NCBI GenBank assembly: GCA_035578905.1
Contig: JAQJVL010001195.1
Span: 62,001 to 126,000, forward strand
Reading direction: 5' to 3'
Source: Stictocephala bisonia
Lineage: Eukaryota; Arthropoda; Insecta; Hemiptera; Membracidae
Length of the DNA: 64,000 bases
This document shows positions 47,224 through 58,871 of the stretch, piece by piece. Position 1 is the stretch's first letter; each line of letters opens with the position of its first letter. The position numbers were made by a program, and so were the translations under genes. The notes under the pieces were generated by a model. That model was given only the letters and a program-made list of their open reading frames with translations. It did not search any database and had not been told where the DNA came from.

Positions 47224-48256
47224 ATTATGTCCATTTGAGATTGAAGTTTGTTTTCTAAGAGACTAAGAGGTTTATGAAAACTCCAATCATACCATTGTTT
47301 TTCTTTAAATTTTACGTTATCGTATATGAATTTCAAAATTTTAGTTCAAGTTATAATAATTTTTATCTTGGTTAGAACTAAAAAAGTACCGAAATTTTAA
47401 CTTATTTTCACTGTACATCAAATTTACACCGTTATTACTCTAAAACCCGTTCATGTAGTGCATTATATTTTAATACGCGGTTGATAGGAATGTTTCCTAT
47501 AAGTTTTAGAATGTTATCTAGTCAAGAAAAAGTTCATAACAATTACCTGAAACATGGATTTCTTGGTTTCTGGCTGTTGTAAAACTAATTATTTGTTCTT
47601 GTTGTAATCCTTATTACATGTATAGTTATGATAAATTATTTTCATATGTGTAAGTAAAAGCCATGATTTTATAATGATTTCAATAAATTTAAAATCATTA
47701 TAAAGTGATATTAAATGTAAGCTATTTTAAATGTAAGTGATTTTAAATCAATTTAAAATAGCTTTAAATTAAAAAAATGTCAATTGATTTAAGTCATTAT
47801 ATTTTATAATGACTTTCACTGCATTTACTTACACATATGAAAATAACTACACACAATATAAAAAACAACAAGACCAAATAATTAATTTTACAACCACTGA
47901 AAACCTAGAAAAGAATATTTCAGGTAATTGATATGACCTTTTTTTATTCTTGACAAAATAAAATTCTAAAACTTATAGGATACATTCCTATCAACCACGT
48001 ATTAGAATGTAACTGCGCTACATGAACGGGGTTTTGAGTGCTAACGGTGTAAATTTGATGATGTACAGTGAAAACAAGATAAAATTCCGGTATTGTTCTG
48101 TTCCGACTAAGATAAAAATTATTATAACTTAAAATAAAATGTTAAAACTCATTTATTATAACTCAAAATCAAACAGGGAAAACAATGTTATGTTTGGAGT
48201 TTTCATAGGCCTTTTAGTTTCTTAGAAAACAACATTCAAACTCGAGTGCACATAAT
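47224..48256. repeat. Nested palindrome inside IR2 left arm
   Basis: Outer pieces atgtccatttgagattgaag and gttttctaagagactaagag are mirrored, at clearly lower identity than the big arms, by cttttagtttcttagaaaac and ttcaaactcgagtgcacat. Symmetry continues through ttttcatatgtgtaagtaa / ttacttacacatatgaaaat to a centre of interleaved ttaaaat runs near 47740. Non-coding. Confidence 0.85.
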
Positions 48257-49009
48257 TTTTGAGCCGACAGTACTTGTTCGAATGCCATCCTGTAATAAAT
48301 TTCTATACTTATTTTACAATTATTAACTTAACTTTTGTCAAAACTATCACATTTTTTGCCAAAATTATTAAATTTGATATTAAAATAATCGGTTAGCAAA
48401 TAATTCAAAACGAAAACAAAGGTACAAGGGAAAAGGTAGTTGCATTGCAGTGTATAAAGATGTAAGTACACTATAAGAACATCTAAGAATGTTTTGCTCT
48501 TACAAAACATGTAACAAAGTCTATGATTAGTGATGTAACCCAGCTACATGGGGACAAAGTGTTTGGGAGATTGTAGGCGATAGGTTGGATGCTCGGTCCT
48601 CTTAATACCGACATGGCGTCCGCTTGGTGGTTGCTATCGGCGTGTACACTACTAGAGAAGTCTGGGGTGTCCATGTTGGGTGGTAATCATTGTGCGGATG
48701 TTGTGTGGGGGAGATAACTGAGCATCAGGCTTGTCAATTAGCTTAAAATCAGACCAGCACTACGTGGTTCGGATTCCACGTAAAGCTGTAGGTCCCTTAG
48801 TTGCCCTGGCTGTTGGGCTATTAATAAATTGCCCTTTCTGAGGAACAGTTGAACTCAGTTAGTAACCAGACTACACTCCTACACTCATCCTACACTCATA
48901 AAACCATTCATATTCGCCTTAAAATACGCACAACGTTGTGTCGGCGTCTCATATGTAAGAATGTAAGAATGTAAGATGATTGGCTGTGGCAAAATAGTTA
49001 AGACGGTCT
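48257..49009. other. IR2 left arm, unique segment
   Basis: Nothing recognised. The part from about 48540 to 48950 is not evident in the right arm near 54550, where the flanking sequences are closer together, so it looks like an arm-specific insertion or deletion. Confidence 0.5.
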
Positions 49010-49240
49010 TCCAGAACATAGTTAGATTAGGTGATTGGATTTGACAAAATATGTAACAAGGTATCTAGAACATAGGTAGGTTAGGTGATTGGATTTGACA
49101 AAATATGTAACAAGGTATCTAGAACATAGGTAGGTTAGGTGATTGGATTTGACAACATATGTTACAAGGTCTCCAAAACATAGTTAGGTTAGGTGATTGG
49201 ATTCAACAAAATATGTAACAAGGTATCTAGAACACGTTAA
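49010..49240. repeat. ~51-56 bp tandem repeat, four copies (IR2 left arm)
   Basis: The unit contains aggttaggtgattggatttg, acaaaatatgtaacaagg and tatctagaacata. Confidence 0.88.
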
Positions 49241-49604
49241 CGATTGTCTGTGTTGCAACGTGTAACAATCCAACCCACAGAGGTAGTTTTCTACAATTGG
49301 GACATAAGAACATGAAACCTGGGTATTAGACACAATAATAATAATAACAACACAAATACTGTTATTGCTTGCACTCTTGCAGTCTCAGCTGTGCCAATGT
49401 GTGTGCCACATCACTGCATGTGCGTAAACATCGATGTGTGGCAGGACAGCGGTCCGACAACAACCGGCTACCCCCACCACCATCCGGTGGAAGTAGCTGG
49501 ATAGTCAACCTAGGCACTCTGTCATATAGCATTATATGCGTTTTGAAGCGTACAAGAGTATCTTTTGGGGCATCACTTATTAATATAGTTGTAGGTTAGT
49601 ATGC
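49241..49604. other. IR2 left arm, GC-richer segment with 76-codon frame
   Basis: The frame 49369-49599 (MHSCSLSCANVCATSLHVRK start) is mirrored at 53759-53989 with several substitutions but no stops. The segment gctacccccaccaccatccgg resembles gatacccccaccatcatcc in the central 5' region of the THAP remnant, suggesting shared ancestry of arm and centre. No domain recognised. Confidence 0.4.
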
Positions 49605-50090
49605 ATTCAATACCATTGTACGTGTATGGGTGGGCGGGTGGGTTAATACTACTGGACGTGTATGGGTGGGTCAATACCACTGTATGTGTATGGGTGGGCG
49701 GGTGGGTCAATACTACTGGACGTGTATGGGAGGGTCAATACCACTATACGTGTATGGGTGGGCGGGTGGGTCAATACCACTGTACGTGAATGGGTGTGCG
49801 GGTGGGTCAATACTACTGGACATGTATGGGTGGGTATTGACCACTGTACGTGTATGGGTGGGAGGGTGGTCAATACTACTGGACGTGTATGGGTGGGTCA
49901 ATACCACTGTACGTGTATGGGTGGGCGGGTGGGTCAATACTATTGTACGTGAATGGGTGTGCGGGTGGGTCAATACTACATGACGTGTATGGGTGGGTCA
50001 ATACCACTGTACGTGAATGGGTGGGCGAGTGGGTCAATACCACTGTACGTGAATGGGTGTGCGGGTGGGTCAATACCACTTTGCGTACAG
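49605..50090 (+). repeat. 36 bp G-quadruplex minisatellite (IR2 left arm), ~13 copies
   Basis: G-rich strand on plus. Variants include ctactggacgtgtatgggtg lacking one GGG-containing segment and gaatgggtgtgcgggtggg. Shorter than the mirror array in the right arm. Confidence 0.95.
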
Positions 50091-50609
50091 TAGATATGTA
50101 TTGAAAGGTTTTTAAATAAAATGATTGACAATTGTAACTTTCATATTTTATTTTATATTTGAAAATTCAATTTTATGTTTATATTCCTTCATTTTGAAGT
50201 AATGGAAAACCAGTGGCCTTTAAATATCTTCATAAGGGTTTTAGTATTCCTTTCTGTATTTAAACTTCCACAGGACTAAAGGAATTTTGAAACAGGTAAG
50301 CTTCCTTTCAAGTTCTAAACATAACCAAAATCATTCAGGTACTTGACCTTGGATGAAAAGCTTACTTATAAATAAAAATTTGATCAAACTTACCTTGAAA
50401 TATAAAATCTAGGTATTTTATCATATAATGAATCAGCAATTTTATTGAAGGGTTCTTTTAACTTAGTTAGTATGCATTTTAATATAGTTGTAGGAAATTG
50501 AAACGATTCACAGATGATATCGACCAAAAAGGAATTAAACAAAACAACTTACAGGAATTATAGTACCTTTATTCACATAAATATGTAACACATTCATGAA
50601 CATGTAAAA
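50091..50609. other. IR2 left arm, innermost AT-rich segment
   Basis: Mirrored at 52144-52674. No gene recognised. Confidence 0.5.
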
Positions 50610-50850
50610 CGTCATGCGGCCACAGCGGGCAGACGGTCGGATGCGCAGTAGCACACCTTACACCCATCGATGTATAAACTAATGGATTGCTCGCTGAACG
50701 CTGGGCTCGAGGCGACACGCGGTTCGACACCAGGCGGATACCCCCACCATCATCCAGTCAATGGCGCGACACTACTGTATTGCGCAAGCCGTAAACAACC
50801 GCTTTTTAGCCTTGTTTATCGTTTTAAAGACTGAATTGAAATAGAAGGCC

Positions 50851-51473
50851 ATGCCTGCTGTATGTTCTACTTACAACTGCACAAATAGAAGATGTAAAGG
50901 CAATCAGACCTCCTTTCACAGGTAAATATACAACATTAAAGTAGTATCTACAGTACTCGGTATGGAACAGAGTAGAAATAAGTTTATTGAACAGGTTTAA
51001 TATTGATTTGTATTAAAGGGGATATTTATTGCATTACTTTGTAGTAATATTTATATAAATGGTTTATAACATACTTTTTCGTGTTTTCATAGTGATCAAT
51101 GGAAAGTGTCGTTACTTTCCATGAATGAATGACACAAACTGCATTGAACAATCAATTTTCTTATTCAAGCCATGACATAAAACAAACAAATACATTAAAA
51201 CAACATGCATATTTTCAATATTTTCGATTTTCCACATATCCAGAAGATGAAGCCTTGAGATGGGTTATTGCTACAAAGCGAGCCAACTTCAATCCATTGG
51301 ACACGGCCCTCTTATGTAATCATCAGCAAATTACAAGCAAATTTGTTGATGATGCGTATAAAGTTGGGGGATTGAGGTAGCAATTGAAAATAAATGCAGT
51401 ACCCACAATTTTTTATCTTCCAGCACACTTGACTCCTAAGCAGAAGCATAGACAAGTGTTATTTAAGCGTCAG
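50851..51473 (+). pseudogene. THAP zinc-finger domain (two exons) in the centre of IR2
   Basis: Exon 1 (50851-50921) begins MPAVCSTYNCTNRR and ends NQTSFH plus two bases at a donor gtaaat. It carries the first Cys pair and the SFHR turn of a THAP domain. Exon 2 (51227-51473) continues FSTYPEDEALRWVIATKRAN, FNPLDTALLCNHQQI and, after an in-frame TAG at 51378-51380, QLKINAVPTIFYLPAHL, ending at donor gttagt. RW.x.KR.NF.P, LC..H and AVPTIF are THAP signatures. Joining the exons in phase requires an acceptor at 51225-51226, where CG replaces AG, and the second Cys-x2-His spacing is one residue short. So it is degenerate. THAP domains head P-element-type transposases and some host regulators. No catalytic region follows before the right arm. 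Confidence 0.8.
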
Positions 51474-52143
51474 GTTAGTTTTTGTGTATAATTGTTGCCT
51501 TATTAGTATACAGAACTAAATATATTCTGTTACTTTGGGTCACATTAAATATGAAATAATATGTTCTCTAGCCCAAGGAAAAAATCTTCATGACTGTCTT
51601 TAATAATCAATAAATTAAATTAATTAATTGTAATGGTCAATTTATAGTATTATTGTACAGTCCAAGTCTAGAAAATGCATTTTAGTAAATTTCTCATTAT
51701 AATCTCCATTATATTTCTGTCACTGTTTTGATTGTCTTAGCTGTATTTAATAGATTCTTTTATAATGATGAAATAATACTATTATATGCTTTGTTTTGAC
51801 TTATTAGGTAATTTATGTGATTGTTTGTGCAAGAAGATATAATGTATGCTGCTAATTTAGTTTTTTAAATTACAGTTTTTTTATGTACATGGTAATATTG
51901 AAGTAATTAGTCTTATACTTTTAAATATTTATGTAATGAGTAGGCCTATTATGTGTAGACATTTGATATCTAATTAAAGAAAAAACACTGTAATATATAT
52001 AAAGAACCTGTTTTAAATTATGAACATTAGGCCTACCTGATAATCGATAAAACTTTGAATCTATTGTTTTGTTACTGTTGAAATAAATTTATCGACAGTT
52101 TTATATAGCTTATATGTGCGCGTGTGCGTGTGTGTATGTGTAT
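51474..52143. other. IR2 centre, right part
   Basis: AT-rich, with a (gt)n-like run at 52115-52143 (gcgcgtgtgcgtgtgtgtat). No transposase catalytic domain recognised. Confidence 0.5.
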
Positions 52144-52674
52144 TTTTACATGTTCATGAATGTGTTACATATTTATGTGAATAAAGGTACTATAATTCCT
52201 GTAAGTTGTTTTGTTTAATTACTTTTTGGCCGATATCTTCTGTGAATCGTTTCAATTTCCTACAACTATATTAAAATGCATACTAACTAAGTTAAAAGAA
52301 CCCTTCAATAAAATTGCTGATTCATTATATGATAAAATACCTAGATTTTATATTTCAAGGTAAGTTTGATCAAATTTTTACTTACAAGTAAGCTTTTCAT
52401 CCAAGGTCAAGTACCTGAATGATTTTGGTTATATTTAGAACTGGAAAGGAAGCTTACCTGTTTCAAAATTCCTTTAGTCCTGTGGAAGTTTAAATCCAGA
52501 AAGGAATACTAAAACCCTTATGAGGATATTTAAAGGCCACTGGTTTTCCATTACTTCAAAATGAGGGAATATAAACATAAAATTGAATTTTCAAATATAA
52601 AATAAAATATGAACGTTACAATTGTCAATCATTTTATTTAAAAACCTTTCAATACATATCTACTGAACGCAAAG

Positions 52675-53755
52675 TGGTATTGACCCACCTGCACACCCAT
52701 TCACGTACAGTGGTATTGACCCACTCGCCCACCCATTCACGTACAGTGGTATTGACCCACTCGCCCACCCATTCACGTACAGTGGTATTGACCCACCCGC
52801 ACACCCATTCACGTACAGTGGTATTGACCCACTCGCCCACCCATTCACGTACAGTGGTATTGACCCACCCGCACACCCATTCACGTACAGTGGTATTTAC
52901 CCACTCGCCCACCCATTCACGTACCGTGGTATTGACCCACCCGCACACCCATTCACGTACAGTGGTATTGACCCACTCGCCCACCCATTCACGTACAGTG
53001 GTATAGACCCACCCGCACACCCATTCACGTACAGTGGTATTGACCCACTCGCCCACCCATTCACGTACAGTGGTATTGACCCACCCGCACACCCATTCAC
53101 GTACAGTGGTATTGACCCCCTCGCCCACCCATTCTCGTACAGTGGTATTGACCCACCCGCACACCCATTCACGTACAGTGGTATTGACCCACTCGCCCAC
53201 CCATTCACGTACAGTGGTATTGACCCACCCGCACACCCATTCACGTACAGTGGTATTTACCCACTCGCCCACCCATTCACGTACCGTGGTATTGACCCAC
53301 CCGCACACCCATTCACGTACAGTGGTATTTACCCACTCGCCCACCCATTCACGTACAGTGGTATTGACCCACCCATACACGTACAGATGTATTGACCCAC
53401 CCGCCCACCCATACACGTCCAGTAGTATTGACCCACCCATACATGTCCAGTAGTATTGACCCACCCGCACACCCATACACGTATAGTGGTATTGACCCAC
53501 CCATACACGTCCAGTAGTATTGACCCACCCGCCCACCCATACACGTACCGTGGTATTGACCCACCCATACACGTCCATTAGTATTGACCCACCCGCCCAC
53601 CCATACACGTACCGTGGTATTGACCCACCCATACACGTCCAGTAGTATTGACCCACCCGCCCACCCATACACGTACAGTGGTATTGACCCACCCATACAC
53701 GTCCAGTAGTATTGACCCACCCGCCCACCCATACACGTACAATGGTATTGAATGC
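52675..53755 (-). repeat. 36 bp G-quadruplex minisatellite (IR2 right arm), ~30 copies
   Basis: C-rich strand on plus. From 52675 to about 53350 two variants alternate strictly (cactcgcccacccattcacg and cacccgcacacccattcacg), forming a 72 bp dimer. The outer third resembles the left arm. Open frames across it (for example minus 52649-53728) are repeat artefacts. Confidence 0.96.
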
Positions 53756-54109
53756 ATACTAACCTACAACTATATTAATAAGTGATGCCCCAAAAGATAC
53801 TCTTGTACGCTTCAAAACGCATATAATGCTATATGACAGACTGCCTAGGTTGACTATCCAGCTACTCCCACCGGATGGTGGTGGGGGTAGCCGGTTGGTG
53901 TCGGACCGCTGTCCTGCCACACATCGATGTTTACGCACATGCAGTGATGTGGCACCCACAGTGGCACAGCTGAGACTGCAAGAGTGCAAGCAATAACAGT
54001 ATTTGTGTTGTTATTATTATTATTGTGTCTAATACCCAGGTTTCATGTTCTTATGTCCTAATTGTAGAAAACTACCTCTGTGGGTTGGATTGTTACACGT
54101 TGCAACACA
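53756..54109. other. IR2 right arm, mirror of 49241-49604
   Basis: Contains the mirrored 76-codon frame (53989-53759, minus). An (att)n run is at about 54010-54025. Confidence 0.4.
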
Positions 54110-54540
54110 GATAATCGTTAACGTGTTCTAGATACCTTGTTACATATTTTGTCGAATCCAATCACCTAACCTAACTATGTTTTGGAGACCTTGTAACATA
54201 TGTTGTCAAATCCAATCACCTAACCTACCTATGTTCTAGATACCTTGTTACATATTTTGTCAAATCCAATCACCTAACCTAACCTATCTATGTTTTGGAG
54301 ACCTTGTTACATATGTTGTCAAATCCAATCACCTAACCTACCTATGTTCTAGATACCTTGTTACATATTTTGTCAAATCCAATCACCTAACCTAACCTAT
54401 CTATGTTTTGGAGACCTTGTAACATATGTTGTCAAATCCAATCACCTAACCTACCTATGTTCTAGATACCTTGTTACATATTTTGTCAAATCCAATCACC
54501 TAATCTAACTATGTTCTGGAAGACCGTCTTAACTATTTTG
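54110..54540. repeat. ~51-56 bp tandem repeat, about eight copies (IR2 right arm)
   Basis: Alternating units with gttttggagaccttg and gttctagataccttgttaca form a ~107 bp dimer. There are twice as many copies as in the left arm. Confidence 0.88.
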
Positions 54541-54837
54541 CCACAGCCAATCATCACTAATCATAGACTTTGTTACATGTTTTGTAAGAGCAAAACATTC
54601 TTAGATGTTCTTATAGTGTACTTACATCTTTATACTCTGCAATGCAACTACCTTTTCCCTTGTACCTTTGTTTTCGTTTTGAATTATTTGCTAACCGATT
54701 ATTTTAATATCAAATTTAATAATTTTGGCAAAAAATGTGATAGTTTTGACAAAAGTTAAGTTAATAATTGTAAAATAAGTATAGAAATTTATTACAGGAT
54801 GGCATTCGAACAAGTACTGTCGGCTCAAAAATTATGT

Positions 54838-55872
54838 GCACTCGAGTTTGAATGTTGTTTTCTAAGAAACTAAAAGGCCTATGAAAACTCCAAACATAAC
54901 ATTGTTTTCCCTGTTTGATTTTGAGTTATAATAAATGAGTTTCAACATTTTATTTTAAGTTATAATAATTTTTATCTTAGTCGGAACAGAACAATACCGG
55001 AATTTTATCTTGTTTTCACTGTACATCATCAAATTTACACCGTTAGCACTCAAAACCCCGTTCATGTAGCGCAGTTACATTCTAATACATGGTTGATAGG
55101 AATGTATCCTATAAGTTTTAGAATTTTATTTTGTCAAGAATAAAAAAAGGTCATATCAATTACCTGAAATATTCTTTTCTAGGTTTTCAGCGGTTGTAAA
55201 ATTAATTATTTGGTCTTGTTGTAATCCTTATTACAAGTATAATTATGATAAGTTATTTTCATATGTGTAAGTAAATGCAGTGAAAGTCATTATAAAATAT
55301 AATGACTTAAATCAATTGAAATTTTTTAATTTAAAGCTATTTTAAATTGATTTAAAATCACTTTAAAATAGCTTACACTTAAAATCACTTTATAATGATT
55401 TTAAATTGATTGAAATCATTATAAAATCATTGCATTTACTTACACATATGAAAATAATTTATCATAACTATACATGTAATAAGGATTACAACAAGAACAA
55501 ATAATTAGTTTTACAACAGCCAGAAACCAAGAAATCCATGTTTCAGGTAATTGTTATGAACTTTTTTCTTGACTAGATAACATTCTAAAACTTATAGGAA
55601 ACATTCCTATCAACCGCGTATTAAAATATAATGCACTACATGAACGGGTTTTATAGTAATAACGGTGTAAATTTGATGTACAGTGAAAATAAGTTAAAAT
55701 TTCGGTACTTTTTTAGTTCTAACCAAGATAAAAATTATTATAACTTAAACTAAAATTTTGAAATTCATATACGGTAACGTAAAATTTAAAGGAAACAATG
55801 GTATGATTTGAGTTTTCATAAGCCTCTTAGTTTCTTAGAAAACAAACTTCAATCTCAAATGGACATAATAGT
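54838..55872. repeat. Nested palindrome inside IR2 right arm
   Basis: Mirror of 47224-48256, centred near 55370. Confidence 0.85.
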
Positions 55873-56486
55873 CTGGAAGGACCTCTTAGAAGGGGGGCGG
55901 GGGGTGATCACAATACTCCAAATAGATAAATAGGACAAATAAATAAAAGCACAAAATAAGAGCATTACAACATGTTCTTCTGGGTACCTTACAATAAAAT
56001 ATCATAATAGTACGTCATATTCCAGGAGATATCCTGTTTGGCTTTGGAGGAACTCAAGGAAACAATACAAATAAATTTACGTTACAAGGAATGAATGTCG
56101 TGTTTGTGTACTTTTTTGTAAATAAACGTTGTAATTTATCGGCTACAATATTACTAAGGTGTTCTTTCAGGAAATAGTGATCATTATTCCTGGCAAGAGG
56201 ATTCAGGCAATTGCTTGCCACGGAAGATGCGCCTCAGCCTCAAGGTCAACCTGTGACATTTGCCTCATCCGGGAGCGGACCAGGGCCGTTCGGTCACTCC
56301 ACGAGCAGGGGGGGGGGGGGGTAATTACATTACTGAAAGTACCTCGTACTTTTAAAGCTTACAGATTCTCAATTGTTCTCAGCTCATCCTCATAAAAAAT
56401 ATTATTTTAAAAATACAATGCTGAGTAATTTTACCACTGAAAAATCTCATTCGGAATAGAAAATAATGTATCCTACTTTCATTACA
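55873..56486. other. IR2 right arm, outer segment
   Basis: Mirror of 46608-47223. Contains a 13-base G run at about 56309 (C run near 46778 in the left arm) and an open frame 56159-56395 with no recognised domain. Confidence 0.5.
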
Positions 56487-56903
56487 AATAAAAAAGATAG
56501 GCATGGTAAGTCACTCACTCGGTAACAACTTTTCAGTAGATCATCTACTGCAGTAGACCTACTTTTTTACATAGCTAAAAAATTCAAATTGGACGTATAA
56601 ATTTACTTGAGCTCAAAATATTACGAATAGGCCTATAAACTAAATCATTGCTCGTTTAATGATTTTAATGTGCTTTTAAAAACAGTAGGGAACTCAATAT
56701 AAACGTATTCTCATATACTGCATGTTTTTTTTTTTTTTTTAATTTTGAACTTATTGCAAGTACTGGTACTGTATTCGTAGAAAAAACTAAAACATATTGA
56801 GAATGTAATAACGTTCAATCTGACTTATGCAAGTGGAGGTAAAATATTCCTATTTTGGAAAATCATTCATGATTCAAAAATTCCTCAGTGGGTACTTTTT
56901 TTC
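56487..56903. other. AT-rich spacer right of IR2
   Basis: A poly-T run at 56726-56740. No continuation of the LINE that borders IR2 on the left. Confidence 0.5.
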
Positions 56904-57551
56904 ATGAGGTGCCGTTGCAAGCCAAAAGATTTCGGAGTACCCCGTTGCAACACAGAAGATTTCGGAGAATCCCGTTGCAACCCAGAAGATTTCGGAGTAC
57001 CCCGTTGCAATCTAGAAGATTTCGGAGTACCCCGTTGCAACACAGAAGATTTCGGAGAATCCCGTTGCAACCCAGAAGATTTCGGAGTACCCCGTTGCAA
57101 CCCAGAAGATTTCGGAGTACCCCGTTGCAACCCAGAAGATTTCGGAGTACCCAGTTGCAAGCCAGAAGATTTCGGAGTACCCCGTTGCAAGCCAGAAGAT
57201 TTCGGAGTACCCCGTTGCAACCCAGAAGATTTCAGAGTACCCCGTTGCAAGCCAGAAAATTTCTGGAGCCCGCCCAGACCCCTATCAGACATTTTCATAA
57301 TCTCCCAGAAATCAACTATCCTCCCTGACAGAAAATGCTCATACTGTTTGGAGGCTACTAGATTGGCCGAGCAACCGGAAGTGACCTGCCACCCCCTCCC
57401 CCGCTGCAGAGGGGCGGAGCTTTCCCAAAATGACATGGTCCGCAATAATATATCCAAGCCAAAAGCTCAGTTCTTGTGGGCATATTCTAGGATTATTGTT
57501 ATTACCCAAACTATTGTAATTGTTCACTTAATATACTTTGGGGAAATATAG
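56904..57551 (+). CDS. 215-codon frame over a 30 bp tandem repeat, doubtful gene
   Basis: About eleven 30 bp units (gttgcaacccagaagatttc then ggagtacccc; roughly 56915-57265) encode RCNPEDFGVP decapeptides. The frame starts at ATG 56904, then runs about 95 residues beyond the repeats (KCSYCLEATRLAEQPEV, TCHPLPRCRGAELSQND) to a stop at 57551. The opposite strand (56885-57457) and another plus frame are open as well, as expected of a stop-free 30 bp unit. No known domain, no splice logic and no homologue come to mind. The only argument for coding is that repeat length stays a multiple of three and the frame extends into non-repeat sequence. Confidence 0.25.
   Translation: MRCRCKPKDFGVPRCNTEDFGESRCNPEDFGVPRCNLEDFGVPRCNTEDFGESRCNPEDFGVPRCNPEDFGVPRCNPEDFGVPSCKPEDFGVPRCKPEDFGVPRCNPEDFRVPRCKPENFWSPPRPLSDIFIISQKSTILPDRKCSYCLEATRLAEQPEVTCHPLPRCRGAELSQNDMVRNNISKPKAQFLWAYSRIIVITQTIVIVHLIYFGEI
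56915..57265. repeat. 30 bp tandem repeat, ~11 copies
   Basis: Units differ at single bases (caacacag, caacccag, caagccag; ggagtacccc or ggagaatccc). Variants recur in a 120 bp order at 56940-57110. Confidence 0.95.
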
Positions 57552-58871
57552 AATACTACACAACGAAATACGACAGAATCATAGGGGAGAATGATACATT
57601 GACATTACACAGACTAGCGTTTGTGATTTCCACTGTTTTAATATACAGACAGTATCATGTTTGTTGTTATCTCAGACTTCACAACAATCAGTTTATCACT
57701 TTCTACCTTAAAAAAAGGACAGGAGAGCCCCCTATGAAAATAGTAGTTACCGGGGCAGGTAGGCCTAGCCTCCAGCAGCCGGATGAGATTACGTTTCCGC
57801 CCCATGCAACACAGGTGCTAAACCTTCATCGCAAAAACTATTGTAAAAACTGAGCAATTTACGCTGGAAACATTTTCATTACGAGAAAAAGCTGGGATAT
57901 GAATGATTGATTATCAAATGTTACATTTTGATTGAATAATTGACACAGTTGTAGCCATCCATTACGCAGACTACATTTTTCTGTTTTCACAAAAATTGAA
58001 GTACCCTTTTACTATTTCACAGAACTGCAAGAAAAAATCTCTGACTTCTTAATAAATATATTGCAATTATAGGTTAACAAAGCCTCACATTGAGACTGCA
58101 TGACAAGCCAGAATATATGAACAAACACTAACAGACTAGCGCTTGAATACAAATAGTAGGTGCACAACCTATTGGAATTTCACCTGGGGAGAGTATACAT
58201 ATGATGGGACTATACAATGTAATTGATTAATTGATTAAATTGATATTAAATTGATTAAATTAATTGGTTAAATTGATACGTTTATTGGTTTAATGTAGGT
58301 TGGTCGATTAAATTGATACATAATAAATTAATTAGGCCTAATCAATTATACATATTGGTTGACTGAACAAACAGATGTTTAATTGTTAATAACTGTTGCA
58401 ATAACTGTTAATAAATTTAACTGTTGATTAACTTTTGTAAATGTAATGCTGCATTAAAAATTATCCACTAATGAATTAATTGAATATCGTAAGAGCAGCC
58501 AGCTTGTTTATGTAGAATGAATCCAAATATATTGAAGCAAAAAGCAAATAAACATAATATAATAAATGGGTGTACAATTAACTTCAACAAGTTGACTAAC
58601 AAAACTGTACTAATTCAATATCAAGTTATTAGGCACAAAGTCAATATTATAAAATGCCATACTATTGTGACAAATGCTCACCATATTTGAGAGGAATATA
58701 ATTAATGTTATTAGTGTCTTAACTGTTGAATGTCATGGGGAGTGTTTTAACAGGGCAAACTACGCAGATCATGGCAGTTTATGGCGGACACATGTGTACG
58801 AGGGAGGGTGACGCTGCGTATTTCAATAACTGAATCTGTAAATATTAAAATGGAGTTCAACAGGAACTTAA
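57552..58871. other. AT-rich intergenic DNA
   Basis: Low-complexity ttgattaa-type sequence at about 58218-58360. No gene recognised. Confidence 0.45.

Larger units (their letters stand above)
46608..50609. repeat. IR2 left arm (4002 bp)
   Basis: Mirrors 52144-56486 at high identity. Differences are array lengths and scattered bases (for example CANVCATS versus CATVGATS). Confidence 0.93.
46608..56486. mobile_element. IR2: ~9.9 kb foldback-like element with THAP remnant (candidate Galileo/P-superfamily)
   Basis: Arms 46608-50609 and 52144-56486 are inverted copies, outermost bases tgtaatgaaagtaggata / tatcctactttcattaca. They enclose a 1534 bp centre carrying two exons of a THAP domain. Each arm contains a nested ~1 kb palindrome, a ~51 bp tandem array, a 76-codon open frame and the 36 bp minisatellite, with array copy numbers differing between arms. 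In Drosophila, Galileo elements of the P superfamily combine long inverted repeats holding tandem arrays with a THAP transposase. This layout matches, but no catalytic domain and no target duplication (left flank gcattat, right flank aaataaa) are visible. The assignment is inference. Confidence 0.55.
52144..56486. repeat. IR2 right arm (4343 bp)
   Basis: Inverted counterpart of 46608-50609, longer because of extra copies in two tandem arrays and despite lacking part of the 48.5-48.9 kb segment. Confidence 0.93.

Noticed and set aside
48950..54540. TTAGG/CCTAA motifs suggesting insect telomeric repeats
   Set aside because: Only one or two TTAGG in a row occur, embedded in a ~51 bp unit. Same for gttaggttagag in the 73/75 bp satellite.
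29867..56486. The two palindromes being purely sequencing hairpin artefacts
   Set aside because: Arms differ by a whole LTR element, array copy numbers, an arm-specific ~0.4 kb segment and many single bases, which a single-molecule foldback would not produce. Not excluded for assembly errors in array lengths.
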